From contig JBBHKE010001281.1 of assembly GCA_037447655.1 (NCBI GenBank), positions 16,039-80,038 of the forward strand: a stretch of DNA of 64,000 nt, read 5' to 3'. Both the position numbers and the translations under genes were made by a program. Positions 32,927-44,496 of the stretch are shown in pieces. Every line of letters begins with the position of its first letter. The stretch's first letter is position 1. This DNA comes from Zygnema cylindricum. Taxonomy: Eukaryota > Streptophyta > Zygnematophyceae > Zygnematales > Zygnemataceae. The notes under the pieces were generated by a model. The model had not been told where the DNA came from. It saw only the letters and a program-made list of their open reading frames with translations, and ran no database searches.

Positions 32927-34216
32927 TAATTTGATTGGTGCCGTACTTCAGTAGATAGAGTTTTACAGGGGGAATAGGACTTAGAAAATTTTGGGTAGCC
33001 TTTCTAGAGAGCACCTTGTATAAATGGAAAACTTTGGCTAGCCATAATTATCAATTTACTTGACCATTTTCAGTGATTCTTTTTGCTGCGGACTCAGAAG
33101 AGTCCACGCTACACAGGGGTGTAGTTGGTTAGAGTTTTTTTCTGCTAGGGTGGCTGAATTTCTAAGGGAAATTCAAAGTGGGTCAATGTGTCCAAAAGTC
33201 ATATTCTAATTTTGCATTCTGTGGTGGAACAGAGCACACATAAAGTCTTGTTTCACAAGGGTGAAGCTATAATGGGTTTCTGATTGTCAAGGGGTCAGTC
33301 ATTTGGGTTTATATCAACTTGGAGTCGGCACTATCTAGATTAGCTTCTTTTGGATATGCGAACAGAGTTTCACGTTATGGGCCCACCATCTAGGGTGCCT
33401 ATACAGACTTCACTTATTGGGAGTTTACTATGGAGGGATTGCTTTTCGAGAAGCACTTATGGGAAATTGTTCGAGACAAGTGAGATGTGTTCCACCTGGC
33501 TTTGGAGGAGCTTACTATGGAGAATCATCTGAGGCTGCCCAGAATATCAACCGGAGTTCAGATGCAATGGAAGGTGAAGGGAAAAACCTTTCCGTGGATG
33601 GGGAAAGATGGGAGAAGGAAAAAGGGACACTTATGGTGAAGGGAGCTAGGCTCTGAGCTATGGTACCACTTGTAGGGATTAAAACTGAAGAAAATGACAA
33701 GAAAATATAGGAATACAAAAACACTATAGGAAAACATCTCAAACTTAAATATGTGTCTAAGTCCATAGCTATCACTCTTTTAAGTCTAAACAAGTCTTCA
33801 GAGAAATGGGAAGCACTTAGTCAGATTTATAAGAGTGAGACTATTCAGAGGCAGCAATTAGTAAAACTGGAAATAGAGGCCTATGTTTATAAAGGCGGTA
33901 GCATGATGGTGTTTTTCAATGATATTGATGCGTTATATGTTGAGCTTGCTAGTGCGGGATATGTAGAATCCGAGGAGAGAATAAATAATACACTACTCAT
34001 GAAAATCCTAGATGATTACGAAAACATTGTAGAAATCAATGGCCTTTTAAAGTATTTTCTAGGTCTAAATAGAAATAAGAAAGAAGCCAAGGCAGTCTAC
34101 CTCTAACTTCTCTCTCCAACTTCTCAAACTTGTCGCAGTCACTGAGAAATTGGAGAGGGAGCTAGAGCCATGGCTACCTAGGCTATCCAAAGGTTTACGG
34201 GAAAATATATTTTAGT
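32927..34216 (+). mobile_element. Copia D fragment, ending at an assembly gap
   Basis: A partial LTR (32927-33372, lacking its first part) ends in GAGTTTCA. A primer site follows (33373-33387, CGTTATGGGCCCACC), again with an embedded ATG starting MGPPSRVP. Gag fragments continue to about 34027 (YVYKGGSMMVFFNDIDALYVEL). At 34028 a fresh LTR start appears (TGTAGAAATCAATGG) and runs into the N gap at 34217. This is either a second element nested in gag or an internally deleted copy. Confidence 0.75.
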
Positions 34217-34226
34217 NNNNNNNNNN
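34217..34226. other. Assembly gap (10 N)
   Basis: Ten N bases. The gap truncates the Copia D LTR, and sequence on the other side is unrelated, so continuity across it is not assured. Confidence 0.99.
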
Positions 34227-34535
34227 CGTCGCCATCTAATAGTATAGTGCAACGACCTCTGAACTATACTTATCGAGGTTATAGTTGAAGTGTAAAACGC
34301 TGTCCTTAAGCTCCTCATTGCACTCCTCTGTATACAGTATGAGGCAGATGAAGTTATAGGAACTCACTCAATCCAAGTCGCCCTACGACTTAGGAATTAC
34401 CCTCCGTGACATTATCCCAATGTCTCATCCCATTAATTCCCGATCTCTTTTCTGACGATATCCACGTCAACGTCTCATCGCGTCGACGCTAAGGTCTGAT
34501 CGCGTCGACGCTAAGATCTGGTCGCGTTGTTTAAA
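34227..34535. other. Unassigned, with a short GC-rich tandem repeat
   Basis: No gene. At about 34472-34528 the unit CTGATCGCGTCGACGCTAAG is repeated nearly three times in tandem. The remainder has no structure that I can see. It replaces the first half of the Gypsy B 3' LTR. Confidence 0.5.
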
Positions 34536-34739
34536 CCTACGTTCTGCGGCGTTGCTATACTGCAACGCTTCGCTGCTATGTTGGGCTACGCTATTCTATT
34601 AAGTTGTTATGTTGCTATGTTGCGCTGGTCTAGAATCGCAGCTGCGCTAGTCTGGAATCGCAGCTGCGCTACTCTGCAACTGCACCTATAGCAGTCTTTT
34701 CTCTAGCCCTTAATTACCCTACTCTGTAACCCTATTACA
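34536..34739 (-). repeat. Gypsy B 3' LTR, truncated
   Basis: Matches the distal ~200 bp of the LTR at 44004-44496 and ends CCCTATTACA, followed by the family polypurine motif. A short internal duplication of a GAATCGCAGCTGCGCT unit is present near 34632-34672. Confidence 0.8.
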
Positions 34740-35024
34740 GTGCCTCCCATTAAGGATTCAGCATCCCGCTGAACCTAACTCACTCAAGGATATTGAAGTA
34801 GACGGAGTATGACATATGTCTCCTCACGTTACTCCTCGAATTCCTGTCGCAAAATGTGAAGTTGATATTGGAGCTATTCATATCAAGTCTCCAGCAACGT
34901 GATATGATAATCTACCGCTGCTAATCATCTCCGAGTGATTCGCTCTCAAACTCGGTCCTCCCCTTCCTTCGGTGTTGCTGCTACTGCTGCGGGGGGCAGC
35001 GGAACGGCCGGCGGTGTAGGTTCC

Positions 35025-35667
35025 TCAGGTACCGATGCTTGTGGAGTTCCGGGTTTTTTCAATGCGTCGTGCTCTTTGCGCCTCCTCGTCGGTTTGTTCC
35101 CACCAAGGAACCTTCCTTAGTTTGAAGGATACATATTTTTTGGCAGCTCGAGCCTGCTGCACGGCGTTCTTTCGTGCTAGCCTGAGTGCTCGTACTTCGT
35201 GTGTGACCTCCACCCAAGAAATGATGTCGTGGAGACGGACATCCCATGGGTTATATTGGCAAAGCATTCTCGGAACATCCACCTTGTATCGATAGTGGTC
35301 CTCTACCACTTCCACAAATGACAAGGCATGAGGGTTTAACTGCACAGAACCCTTACGATTATTTCCTAAGTCCTTCGTCCTCATGAAATTCCAGGCCGTG
35401 TGGGACAGCACCTTGGCACGGATATTAATAGGATCCTTAGGTTTTCCTGTGTGCCATGTTGCAGGCCAGTCCGAAGGATCCCAATAGACGTGTTTGGCAA
35501 AACTAAAGGCGAGGTCTGGATGTTGGGGGTCGATAGGCAGTGGGAAAAGGTAGTCGTGAATTTCTTCCCCTTGTTCTTTTTCCTCGATTGTCTCCCCTCC
35601 TTTCTGTCACAAAACAAATACGTCATCCCCGCAGGGACACTATGCCTCAGCCCTCTTTTTTGAACTT
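35025..35667 (-). pseudogene. ORF3 of Gypsy B, C-terminal two thirds
   Basis: Minus-strand frames 35692-35381 and 35411-35025 match the central ORF3 region. These include GDD..F, HTAWNFMRTKDLGNNRKG and VEVVEDHYRYKVDVPRML, followed by LHDIISWVEVTHEVRALRLARKNA. The C-terminal coiled-coil part (35024-34780) is recognisable but out of frame. The gene is split by the block 35668-37294, and its N-terminal part continues at 37295. Confidence 0.75.
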
Positions 35668-37294
35668 TGTCATGCCGTATCTCGTCGGCCATTTTAGTTG
35701 TTTATATTTAGGTGTTAGGACGGGCAGCCGCTATACTAATTTGTATTTGGGTTTTATTTGGATTTCGCAAGACTATACGACGTGTAGCGTACGACATATA
35801 CTTTCGGTAATTTTCGTGATGACGATTTGGACCGTACCCCCGGTCCTACCGTACAACGTATATTTTCCGCGATTTCCACCGATGGTGGATTGGATTATTT
35901 CGCGTCGACCGTACGACTTACGTTGATCGAAATTCCCGCGGCCACAAATTGGACCGTACCTGCAGTCCTGCCGAACCTGCTTTTATTTCCCGGATTTTCC
36001 GCCGACGACTCGTATTCGAATTCACGTCGGTGCAAATAATCTTTCTGTACCATATCTATCTTCCGCAATTTTCGCCGACGGCTTCTTTGGTGATTTCACG
36101 TAAACCGTACGACTTACCTTTTTTCGGAATTTCCGCGACTACAAGTTGGACTGTACTCGCGGTCCTATCGTACTTACTATCATTTTTCGAAATCTCGGCC
36201 GACGACGCAATGTATACAATTTTCGTAATATCTCATCTGAACCGTTGATGCGAGTGACAGACAAATCGGATGTCAGTTTTGACGAAGCTACGCGATTGGA
36301 CTATGTTAAGTCGTGAACCATTTGGAGGTTCACGCGTTCACATGTAGATAGGAAGGGTTTTAATCCGTAGGTTATAGATTCTGTAACGTAGGGCATAGGA
36401 TTTTGGCCTCCTATTGGCTGAATCCAAACTAGACGCAAATACTTACATAATACGATGTACTCTGATTGGCCTGTTTTCGCTAGGCGTAGTTTTTGGTTAC
36501 TTAGTTCATTTTAGATTATTTCCTGGTCACAATTTTCAAGTGCAGGAATTATTCATTTTATTTGTTTTCAATATTGAGGAAATTTTGCAGCCATCTTTTT
36601 ATTTGTAAAATTGTCTGGACAGATTAGAGGCGATTTTTTGCCTTTGCGTGAAGCTTCTAGTTTTCTATTACATTATCAATATCTTGTAAAGCCTTACATA
36701 TTAATCTATACGGCTTCGGCCAAGACCTACACGATTTCCCTTCACTTTTCTCATTTTTTGAGTGGATTTCGACCGCAATTTCATAACACGAACTTCTTTC
36801 CCCGGCTGTGGCTGAATTTTAATTAGTGTGGAAGTTGTATGTTGGGATTATTGATTTATTGTGTTTATTTCTTGTGATAGTGTATTTATTTCTATTTGGT
36901 TTTTGCGCATCTTTTGAGTTTGGTTATCTCAAACCTCATAGGTGTCGGGCATATTGTCATTTTCAGTTTTTATTTATCTTTCTCGCTTGTTATGTTTTGA
37001 TTCATTTTATTTAAGTATATATTCAGATTATTCTCCATAAAGATAACTCCTGCAAGGAATATAAATAGACCGTGGGGCCTAGTGGTCATCCATCGGCTTA
37101 GTAATAAACCGACCTAACCATAACCAGCTAAGTCATTGACCTTTCTTTTTCTTCCACCTTGCCTATTGTTGTATTTATCCATTTTTACTTTTATGGTTTA
37201 TTTCATTTACAATATCTTGCTATCATTTGAGTTTAAGTGGAGCCAAACTGATGATATTGCATGCATCTTCATGATATTTGACACATGCACGACA
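35668..37294. mobile_element. 1.6-kb insertion in ORF3, unidentified
   Basis: The ends TGTCATGC (35668) and GCACGACA (to 37294) form an imperfect 8-bp inverted repeat with TG..CA termini. Flanking AACTT/AACTC may be a degraded 5-bp duplication (offset by one base). Comparison with the uninterrupted ORF3 near 31800 fixes the insertion point. It could be a solo LTR of another family. No protein is recognisable. The left part contains CGTAC-rich repeats. Confidence 0.5.
35780..36220. repeat. Degenerate CGTAC-rich tandem repeats
   Basis: Related blocks recur at about 35787, 35908 and 36104. Each includes CGTACGACTTAC, a GGAATTTCCGCG-like core, TTGGACCGTACC, CAGTCCT and GCCGACGAC. Spacing varies between about 120 and 196 bp. 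Non-coding. Confidence 0.55.
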
Positions 37295-37712
37295 ACTCTC
37301 CGAGGACTGCTCATCCGCGGTGCTCTTTTTATTAGGATCCCTCATCACCTCCAGAATCGAGGCACGCTCCTCTATCTGTGGGGGTGTCGGTTCCCGTTCC
37401 GGCTCATCCGCTTCCGATAGTTCATAGTCTTCTTCATCCTCCTGGTCCCCCTCTTGGAGCGGGTTGTACTCAGGGTCTTGTGAATTTTCTGACCCCTCCC
37501 CTCCACTGGTCTTCGCCGGCTCTGCCTCCCTACTGGCCGTCACTTCCGGTTCCATCCTTGCTTCTACCTCCCTCTTCCAGTCTGCCTTTACCATGATCTC
37601 CGCCGCTACTAGCAATCTATTTGGACGGGGCACATCTTCTTGCCCTACCCGTACAAGTCTCCTCCTTTACGGTGGTGGAGAGGACGAGGACGCCATAGAT
37701 TTTGTTGTGTGA
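37295..37712 (-). pseudogene. ORF3 of Gypsy B, N-terminal part
   Basis: Frame from about 37633 (RPNRLLVAAEIMVKADWKRE through SGGEGSENSQ and EREPTPP) to SSES at 37300, where the foreign block begins. The presumed start at about 37695 is followed by an in-frame stop at the KRRRL patch. Confidence 0.75.
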
Positions 37713-37772
37713 GATAATTCCAATAATTCGAGAAGGTAAGGTAAACTGGCTGTGCAGAGTGAAACACTCTCC

Positions 37773-39007
37773 TGTTGAAATTTATGTATTTTCTAGGTCT
37801 GTATTGGAAAAATAAATAGAGTAAGTCAGCAAAGGCAACCTGCTTCTCGCTCTACTCTCTCTGGTCCCCATACTTGTTGCAGTCAATGAAGACCAGAGAG
37901 GTAGCTAGAGCCATGGCTGTCTAAAGAGGATATGCTAATTCGTAGTTTGTACCAAAATGTGTATGCCGGATCCAGGATTTGATCCTGGTACCTACATCCT
38001 ATAATAGACGTTAGCTTTAGCCTATAGCTTAGAGTCAACGATGGCATATGTAGGGTACAATAGGTATTTATAAATGTACAAGAAGAGAATTCTAACTAAC
38101 TAACAAATAACCAAAAACTGCCCTACACCAGATTTGAACCATGGTTTATGGTTATATTTGTAGAGGTATGCCTTATCCAATAAAGCGTTGACGAAACGAT
38201 ACACGTTACGGGTTTCAAAGATATATAAACGTTAACGCAACAGCTAATTAACGGCAGACTAACGAAAAGGAGCAATTCATGCATGTACGCGAATTTGAAC
38301 CGTGTAAAATATGTTTTTGTCGGACGACCGCCATTGTAGCCGCCACGTGAAATGAGCTTTTGGCGGCATTTAGAGATAGCGTCACGCGGTGCCACGTGGC
38401 GCCACATTATTTGATACTGGAGAAGATGGGAGGAGGAACCATGGCTCTCGATTTCACAGGTGTCACCTTGAAGACCATGTTGTACAATGGCCGTGCAATA
38501 ATTACATCTCCTATTGTACCTTCTTGTACTGTATAGTGTTCCTATTGGACTAGGGTTTAGTAGTAGGTAGTCGTGAGTAGGCAGATCAAGACTTAGTGAT
38601 ATTTAGGTACCTCTCTCTAAGAGAGCTTGTAACTATAAAGGTCATATTTGACCAGCCATAACTTAATGCTCGGGTGAGCAAATTCAATGATTCTTTTTGC
38701 TCCAGACTCAAGGGAGTCCAAGCTAAACAGCAGTGTAGTCGGTCATAGTCTTTTCTTGCCAGGGTGGCACTTATTCAGTGGCAAAGTCAAAGTGGAGAAT
38801 ATTGTCCAAAACACATATTCAAGCTTTGCATTCTGTGGTGGAACTGAGCACACAGAAGGTCTTCATTCACAAGGGTGAAGGTGTGTTGGGGTTCTAATTG
38901 TCAAGGGATCAATCATTTGGGTTTATATCAACTTTTAGTCGGCACTATCTAGATTAGCTTCTTTTGGATCTGCGAATTCTGTGGGCAATGGAGCCTATAG
39001 AATTTCA
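37773..39007 (+). repeat. Solo Copia-type LTR in Gypsy B
   Basis: Starts TGTTGAAATTTATGTATTT and ends TAGAATTTCA, 1235 bp, with regions homologous to the Copia LTRs (for example TTTTCTAGGTCTG and GCCAGGGTGGCA). Comparison with Gypsy A2 near 32270 shows it splits the ORF3-pol spacer. Flanks TCTCC and TCACT may be a decayed duplication. A tRNA T-arm-like motif lies at 37971-37988. No internal domain remains, as expected after LTR-LTR recombination. Confidence 0.7.
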
Positions 39008-39308
39008 TCACTAAAACTAATTCGACTAGGTTGGTCGCAAAGGCTGATGGCGGTTTTATCCGCGAGGGTTGAGGGTCTCACTGTTGGTCTTCTGGAAACA
39101 TCGCAGCGCGGGAGGATATCGCAGAGTCTAACATTTCTTAAATTGCGCTACAGCGACGAAACCGCGGTTTCGTTGTCACCAATGTTCTGATGCACAACTG
39201 CGCTGTTGCGATTACCTGTCAGCGCAGCGGTAGCACTAGGATTCCTTGACAGCACCGCTGCTATGCTTTTCTTTGATGGTTGCGCAACCATTGTGTTGCG
39301 GTCCGTTA

Positions 39309-41261
39309 TTATCGCCGTTGCGTTCCTTCTCGAGTCCCCAAGATGATTGCGATGGTTGCGACACTCTGATTTGATCCTTTATCACGTCCTTTGCGATTGC
39401 CTCTCTGGTTAAGCTGAGTGTCTGCTCTCTGCGTTAACCAGCGCAACAAATGTGGCAACTCCATATCCTTCTCGTCCACCCAAGAATCGTCTTCAACTCC
39501 GTAGCCTTTCCAACGCACCAAATATTATGTGGAGGTAGAATTTCGATGTTGACGCGATTAAAGGATCTCCTCCACCTCGTACTCGTGTGAGGTACCCCGA
39601 ATGGGCGATAACGGAATATGCGTGCGTTGATTAGGAAAAATCGAATCGGGGTCGCGAAACAGCTTCAGTAGGGAAACATAGAAAACATTGTGGATATACC
39701 ATTCTTGCGGCATATTCAATTTATACGCCACCTCACCCACCTTTGAAAGAACACATAATGGACGCAAAAATTTTGGTGCCAATTTCTTGGAGAGGACACC
39801 CGTTAAGGACATGTTTGCCATATTAAGGCGAACTTTATCATCCACATTAAACATGATGTCTTTTTGGTGAGTGTCGGCTTGCGACTTTTGACGATCCTTT
39901 GCAAGCTGGAGCGCCTTCGCCGCCTTTTCCAAATTCCCTTGCAACATTTTGGCAAAATCCAGAGCTACGGGTGTAGGGCAATCCGCTGCTAATAAATTTT
40001 GTGGAAGGGTGGGCTGTCGTCCATTAATGGAAAATGGCGTAGTTTTCGTGGACGAGTGCAGCGCACTGTTATACGCTACCTGAATTGCAGTTAAATTGTT
40101 CACCTAATCCGTTCGGTGTACCGAAACATAAGCCCGCAACGCCTCCTCTAAAGTCCGATTCACTATTTCAGTTTGACAATCGGTCTAACGGTGATAAGCT
40201 GTGGACATGGCCAACTTCGTTCACACAACTAAAACAGACTTCTTCAAAAGTGACTCACAAATTTCGATCACGGTCATTGACGATCCTCTTCGGGAGTCCA
40301 TGATGGCAGAATATCTTCGAAAGAATAAGTCTGCAACATCCCGCGCTGTGGCTTTGGTTGTTCTGGGTATAAAATGAGCCATTTTCGTCAAATAGTCCAC
40401 GACAACGTAGATGGAGTCATAGCCTTTTGCGAGTCAACGGGAGAGCAACGATGACATCTATGAAACTCGCCTCCCAAGGAACCGATGGTAGCGGAAGGGA
40501 TTGTAACTGACCTTGGTGACCCAATTCCGATTTATTTCTATTACAAGAGTCACACGTCCAGACATACTCCGCAATGTCCCGATTCATGTTCGACCAATAA
40601 TGCGCCTCAACAACACGTACAGTCGTTTTATCCCTCCCGAAATGTCCACTGAGGGGCTCGTCATGACTCACTTTAAGTATCGAATGACGTAACTCTTGGT
40701 TTGTCGGGGCGTAAAGTCTAGTTGTCTGAATTGGTATAAACCGCCACATAACATTGGAGATTCGAACTAATACATTTTGTTTGAGAAATTCTATAATTAT
40801 CTCGTCTTCTTGTAGGCGACCTTAATCCTACTTAACCATTGGTCCTCCACTTGTAGTGTACTAGTCACTGCGCTGAGTTTCGGATCCTGCGCTTTGTCCA
40901 ACGCTGCGGTATTTTTTGCCACACAACTTACCTTTCCATTCTGCGATGCTTGCAATTGTTGCTTCGTCACTAGCGGAGCTACGCCGGGTCTTTTCGACAA
41001 GGCATTCGTCAAATTTGTCTTGCCCCGTTTATACTCAATAACTAGTTCCGGCACAAAGGTCTGAGGAAACGTCATCCATCGCACCTGTTTCTTTCACAAC
41101 TTCGGTTGTGTCTGAAAATATTGTTGGGCGTGGTGATGGGTGATGATCGTGATCTGCTTCCCTTTAACGTAACATTTCCAAAATTCCAGCGGATTAACAA
41201 TGGCGATTGTCTCCTTTTCATGGGTGGCCCAGTTAAGCTTCGCTGCCTTTAGTTTCCGACT
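39309..41261 (-). pseudogene. Gypsy B pol: RNase H end, integrase, chromodomain
   Basis: Broken frames in minus order: RNase H end and tether (41084-40797), integrase zinc region and start of core (40749-40417; [24 protein letters not shown]), and integrase core and C-terminus (40103-39558; NLTAIQVAYNSALHSS). The chromodomain is split between 39600-39558 (EYEVEEIL) and 39521-39309 ([16 protein letters not shown]). Stops and shifts separate them. Confidence 0.85.
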
Positions 41262-42271
41262 CTCTCAATTATGAGTCCTCCATTGGACCACAGAATACAG
41301 GAAGCCTCTAGATAGTATTTAACTAACCCACTTCAAGCCACAACCACTGCTGTTCAGGGAGGCAAAATGACAATTTGACTGCACCCATGTGTAGCGTGGA
41401 CTCCCTTGAGTCTGTAGCAAGAAAAATCATTGAAAACGGCCAACCAGCGGATAAGTTATAAGTCGAATAAAATGCCAAGTTTATACAAACTCTCAATGGG
41501 AGAGAGGTACCTATCTACCAAATTCTCTAAGTCCTAAACCCCTCTCACAACTCCTATCTATTAAAGTACAAACGAATCAGATCACTGTAGGGTTTAAGAA
41601 AGTACTATGGCCGATGTACTTTTTGTACGGCCTATGTACGGCAGCGCTATTGAGTGGACGCGTGTCCAATTTTACCTTGTCCTTTTGTTTGCTAAAATTC
41701 CTACGACCAAATGTCATCCCTCCGCGTGGCACCACGTCATGCCACGTCCACAAACGCCAAAGTGACTCTTCCGCGATTTCAACAGTGATGTACGCTCTCG
41801 GATTGAAATACAACATGAAATGTCCGCCGTTTAAACAAATGTCCGATTCATTTGTTTTGGTTCGAGATAATGTTCGCACTATATATCATTGGTTCAATGT
41901 TCTTCTGTTCGTCTTTCCGTTAATTGGAATCATGGTTTCAACAGTGTTTATATAATTATCAAACTTAATGTATTCTAACGGACTTTTACGACAGACTAGT
42001 TAGAGCTTCCGGCTACGCCGCGCTCTGCCGGTCAGAGGTTCGAGTCTTGCCGAACTCAACCTACTATTGAGATTGACATAACTCACTCTTTAGCTTTGCT
42101 TCCTTAAGCTAGGACAGCCATGGCTCAGCCACCCTATCTATCCCTCAATGACTACAACAAGTATGGTGGGTAGAGAGTGGAGGTGGAGGCAGGCTGTTCG
42201 CCTTTTTCCTTTTTCTATTTGTACTAAATTTAGACCTAGAAAATACTTATATAAAACTTATAATTTTAACA
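41262..42271 (-). repeat. Solo Copia-type LTR in Gypsy B pol
   Basis: About 1010 bp between pol halves. The right border is firm (..AATTTTAACA at 42271, inverse of TGTTAAAATT). The left border lies near 41262-41272. It shares the GGCAGGGTGG-type and TTTTCTAGGTCTAAA blocks with the Copia LTRs. A tRNA-like stretch lies at about 41998-42060 (CAGAGGTTCGAGTCTTG). Confidence 0.65.
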
Positions 42272-43061
42272 ATGGATTGAAGGCCTTCTCTTTGATTCTG
42301 CATAAGGATCGCTCCAATAGCCATATGGCTAGCGTCGTTGACTATTGTCCAAGGTAATTCCAGGTCGAAGAGAGCTAACACAGGGGCGGTAACCAACCGC
42401 TCCTTTAACATGTCAAAGGCTGCCCCTTGCGCCGTTTTCCACTCATAGGGCACGTCATTCTTAAGTAAGTCCGTGAGTGGTGCAGCAATTTTTGCCAAAC
42501 CTTTGACAAAACGGCGATAGTCGGAGCATAATTCAAGAAAGCTCCGTAGCTCTGTAACGTTCGTCGGTTGCGGCAACTCCTTCACTGCCCTAGTTTTGTT
42601 TGGATCCACTGCGATCCTATCCCGGCTATCCACATAGCCCAAAAACTCAATTTTCTCCTTCAAAAAGTCACATTTATTCCTTTTTGCGTACAACTTATTC
42701 TCTTCAAGGATTTGTAGGACTGTCTGTAGATGCTTCATATGATCCTCCAGCGTTCGGCTATACACCGAGATGTCATCTAGAAAGACAATTACAAACACAT
42801 CTAAGTATTGCCGAAAGATGGAAGTCATCAAATGCATAAAAGTTGCCGGTGCGTTGGTCAATACGAACGGCATTACCCGAAACTTGAAATGAACGTACCA
42901 AGTTCTAAATGTCGTCTTTTCCACATCTTCCTCGGTAGTTCTGATTTGGTGATAACCGCTTCGTAGGTCTATCTTCGAAAAATATTTAGCACCTCGTAGT
43001 CGATCCAACAATTAGTCTATCCTCGGTAAAAGGTACGCATTTTTCACAGTCAACTTGTTTA
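42272..43061 (-). pseudogene. Gypsy B reverse transcriptase fragment
   Basis: Frame 43011-42272 covers the palm and thumb of reverse transcriptase: [50 protein letters not shown] near 42750, and the start of RNase H ([17 protein letters not shown], with a change in the first catalytic segment). Upstream protease and most of gag are replaced by block X at 43062. Confidence 0.85.
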
Positions 43062-43926
43062 TGTCAAGCTCGTGTGCATCATTCGACACATTTGCACTCC
43101 CAGGAGTTCCGGGGCCTCATTTCCACTTGGTACGAACCCTAGCGTACGGAGAAGGAAGGGGACAACTAGCCGGATCAGATCTTTAAATTTTCACTCTGGA
43201 GCCCTACGCAATGCAGTGCACCTGAAACGGAGGCCGAACGGCGGAGTTAATCCGGTGCAAAGCGTCTGTTCCATTATATTGTGTGTTCTATGTAGCTCTA
43301 GTAGAGGGATACATTGGAGAACGACACATAACCTTTGGGATTATCCCGTAGATCTTACTGTTAGCTGTCAGTAGGATGTTAGTTTGGGTCCAGCAGCCGG
43401 GCCAAGTATTAATGACTTTGGGTCAAAGTTAGGCGGTTTCACATCGATTCAGAACTTTGTTTCCATTTTGTGTATTATAGGAGGACCTTCGGCCGCCAAT
43501 CCAGCCGGAACCAGTCGTCTATATTTTAGCCTTAAGTGTAGTACAGTCTGTTTTGTCTTATGTCAGGACGATAACAATTGCTGGCCGCTGATTGGCTTGT
43601 TAAATTGCTTTGACTTTGGAACTTGCGTAGGACAAACTCTGGTTGTATAAGGCACTTGGGGCTGAAGAAGACAGGTTGCTTTTCAGTACTATCTCCTGAG
43701 AAAACCCCCAGAGAATTGAAATCAATCTTTCTGTTGGAGAACGGTTGCATTGTGTCGTTGACTCTATTGCCATCTTTGTTTTGGATTGTCTTTTGTGGAG
43801 ACCGTAGCACGGGTGGGTAGTTGGCACTATCTTCTCTTTGGGCGGTTTGGACTTTCGCTGTTTGAAACTAGGAAGAGTCTTGTCGGATCCGTGCGGTGGA
43901 ACCGGGAGGGGTGAGACCAAAGAACA
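43062..43926 (+). repeat. LTR-like block X, uninterrupted copy
   Basis: 865 bp, TGTCAAGCTC..AAGAACA, inverse of the split block at 19605-26920. Flanks GTTTA and ACAGC do not match. The left flank is in reverse transcriptase and the right flank in the first codons of gag, so the copy sits at a deletion rather than a simple insertion site. Confidence 0.7.
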
Positions 43927-44003
43927 ACAGCGCTAACATCTCCGTGGTACATACGTCGTGTTCTCCCATACTGTCGAGTCACGAGGAATAGCTTTGATAC
44001 CAA
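43927..44003 (-). pseudogene. Gypsy B gag start and primer site
   Basis: Homologous to 14890-14979 of Gypsy A: a few codons of gag, then the leader. The primer site at 43991-44002 reads TGGTATCAAAGC on the minus strand, identical to that of Gypsy A. Confidence 0.75.
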
Positions 44004-44496
44004 TGTAGAAGGGCAAAATGGTAACCCACAACACACTATAATCCATAGCGTAAAGACTCCAAGGATCTCCTCGTAGCAATAGCAAGAGCACACAACACTC
44101 ACATATAAAGGTCAAGCTTTATTAATCGGGAGGAAGATTACAGGTTGACAACTCATTGCAAAAGTCTACTCAAAGAGTTTGTCTTTTTACTACGTCTGCT
44201 CCACTATTTAAACTAACTAGCTGCCTATCAACCTAATACTGTACAAGTGTACACGTTGACCTTTACAGTCAACCGAGATCTTTCCAAAATATCTTTCTAA
44301 AACTATACAGTTTAATCTACGTTCTGCGGTATTGCTATACTGCCACGCTTCGCTGCTATGCTACGTTACGCTATTCTACTAAGTTGCTATGCTTGTATGT
44401 TACGCTGGTGTGGAATCCCAGCTGCGCTGCTCTGCAACTGCAACTATAGCAATCTGGTCTCTAGCTCTTAAGTACCCAACTATGTAACCTGTTACA
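44004..44496 (-). repeat. Gypsy B 5' LTR
   Basis: 493 bp, TGTAGAAGGGC..CCTGTTACA, diverged from the Gypsy A LTR but with the same layout and the GCTGC-rich part. Confidence 0.85.

Larger units (their letters stand above)
34536..44496 (-). mobile_element. Gypsy B: multiply interrupted Ty3/Gypsy element
   Basis: A minus-strand relative of Gypsy A. Its 3' LTR is truncated (34536-34739) and its 5' LTR is 44004-44496. The LTR pair shares features not found in Gypsy A, such as ACGTTCTGCGG. Between them lie ORF3 (split), pol (split) and only the very start of gag. Foreign blocks interrupt it at 35668-37294, 37773-39007, about 41262-42271 and 43062-43926. It is inactive, and the order of insertions cannot be fully settled. 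Confidence 0.8.

Noticed and set aside
41998-42060. Functional tRNA gene suggested by a B-box-like GGTTCGAGTC.
   Set aside because: The acceptor and anticodon arms do not pair convincingly, and the segment lies within a solo LTR; treated as a relic only.
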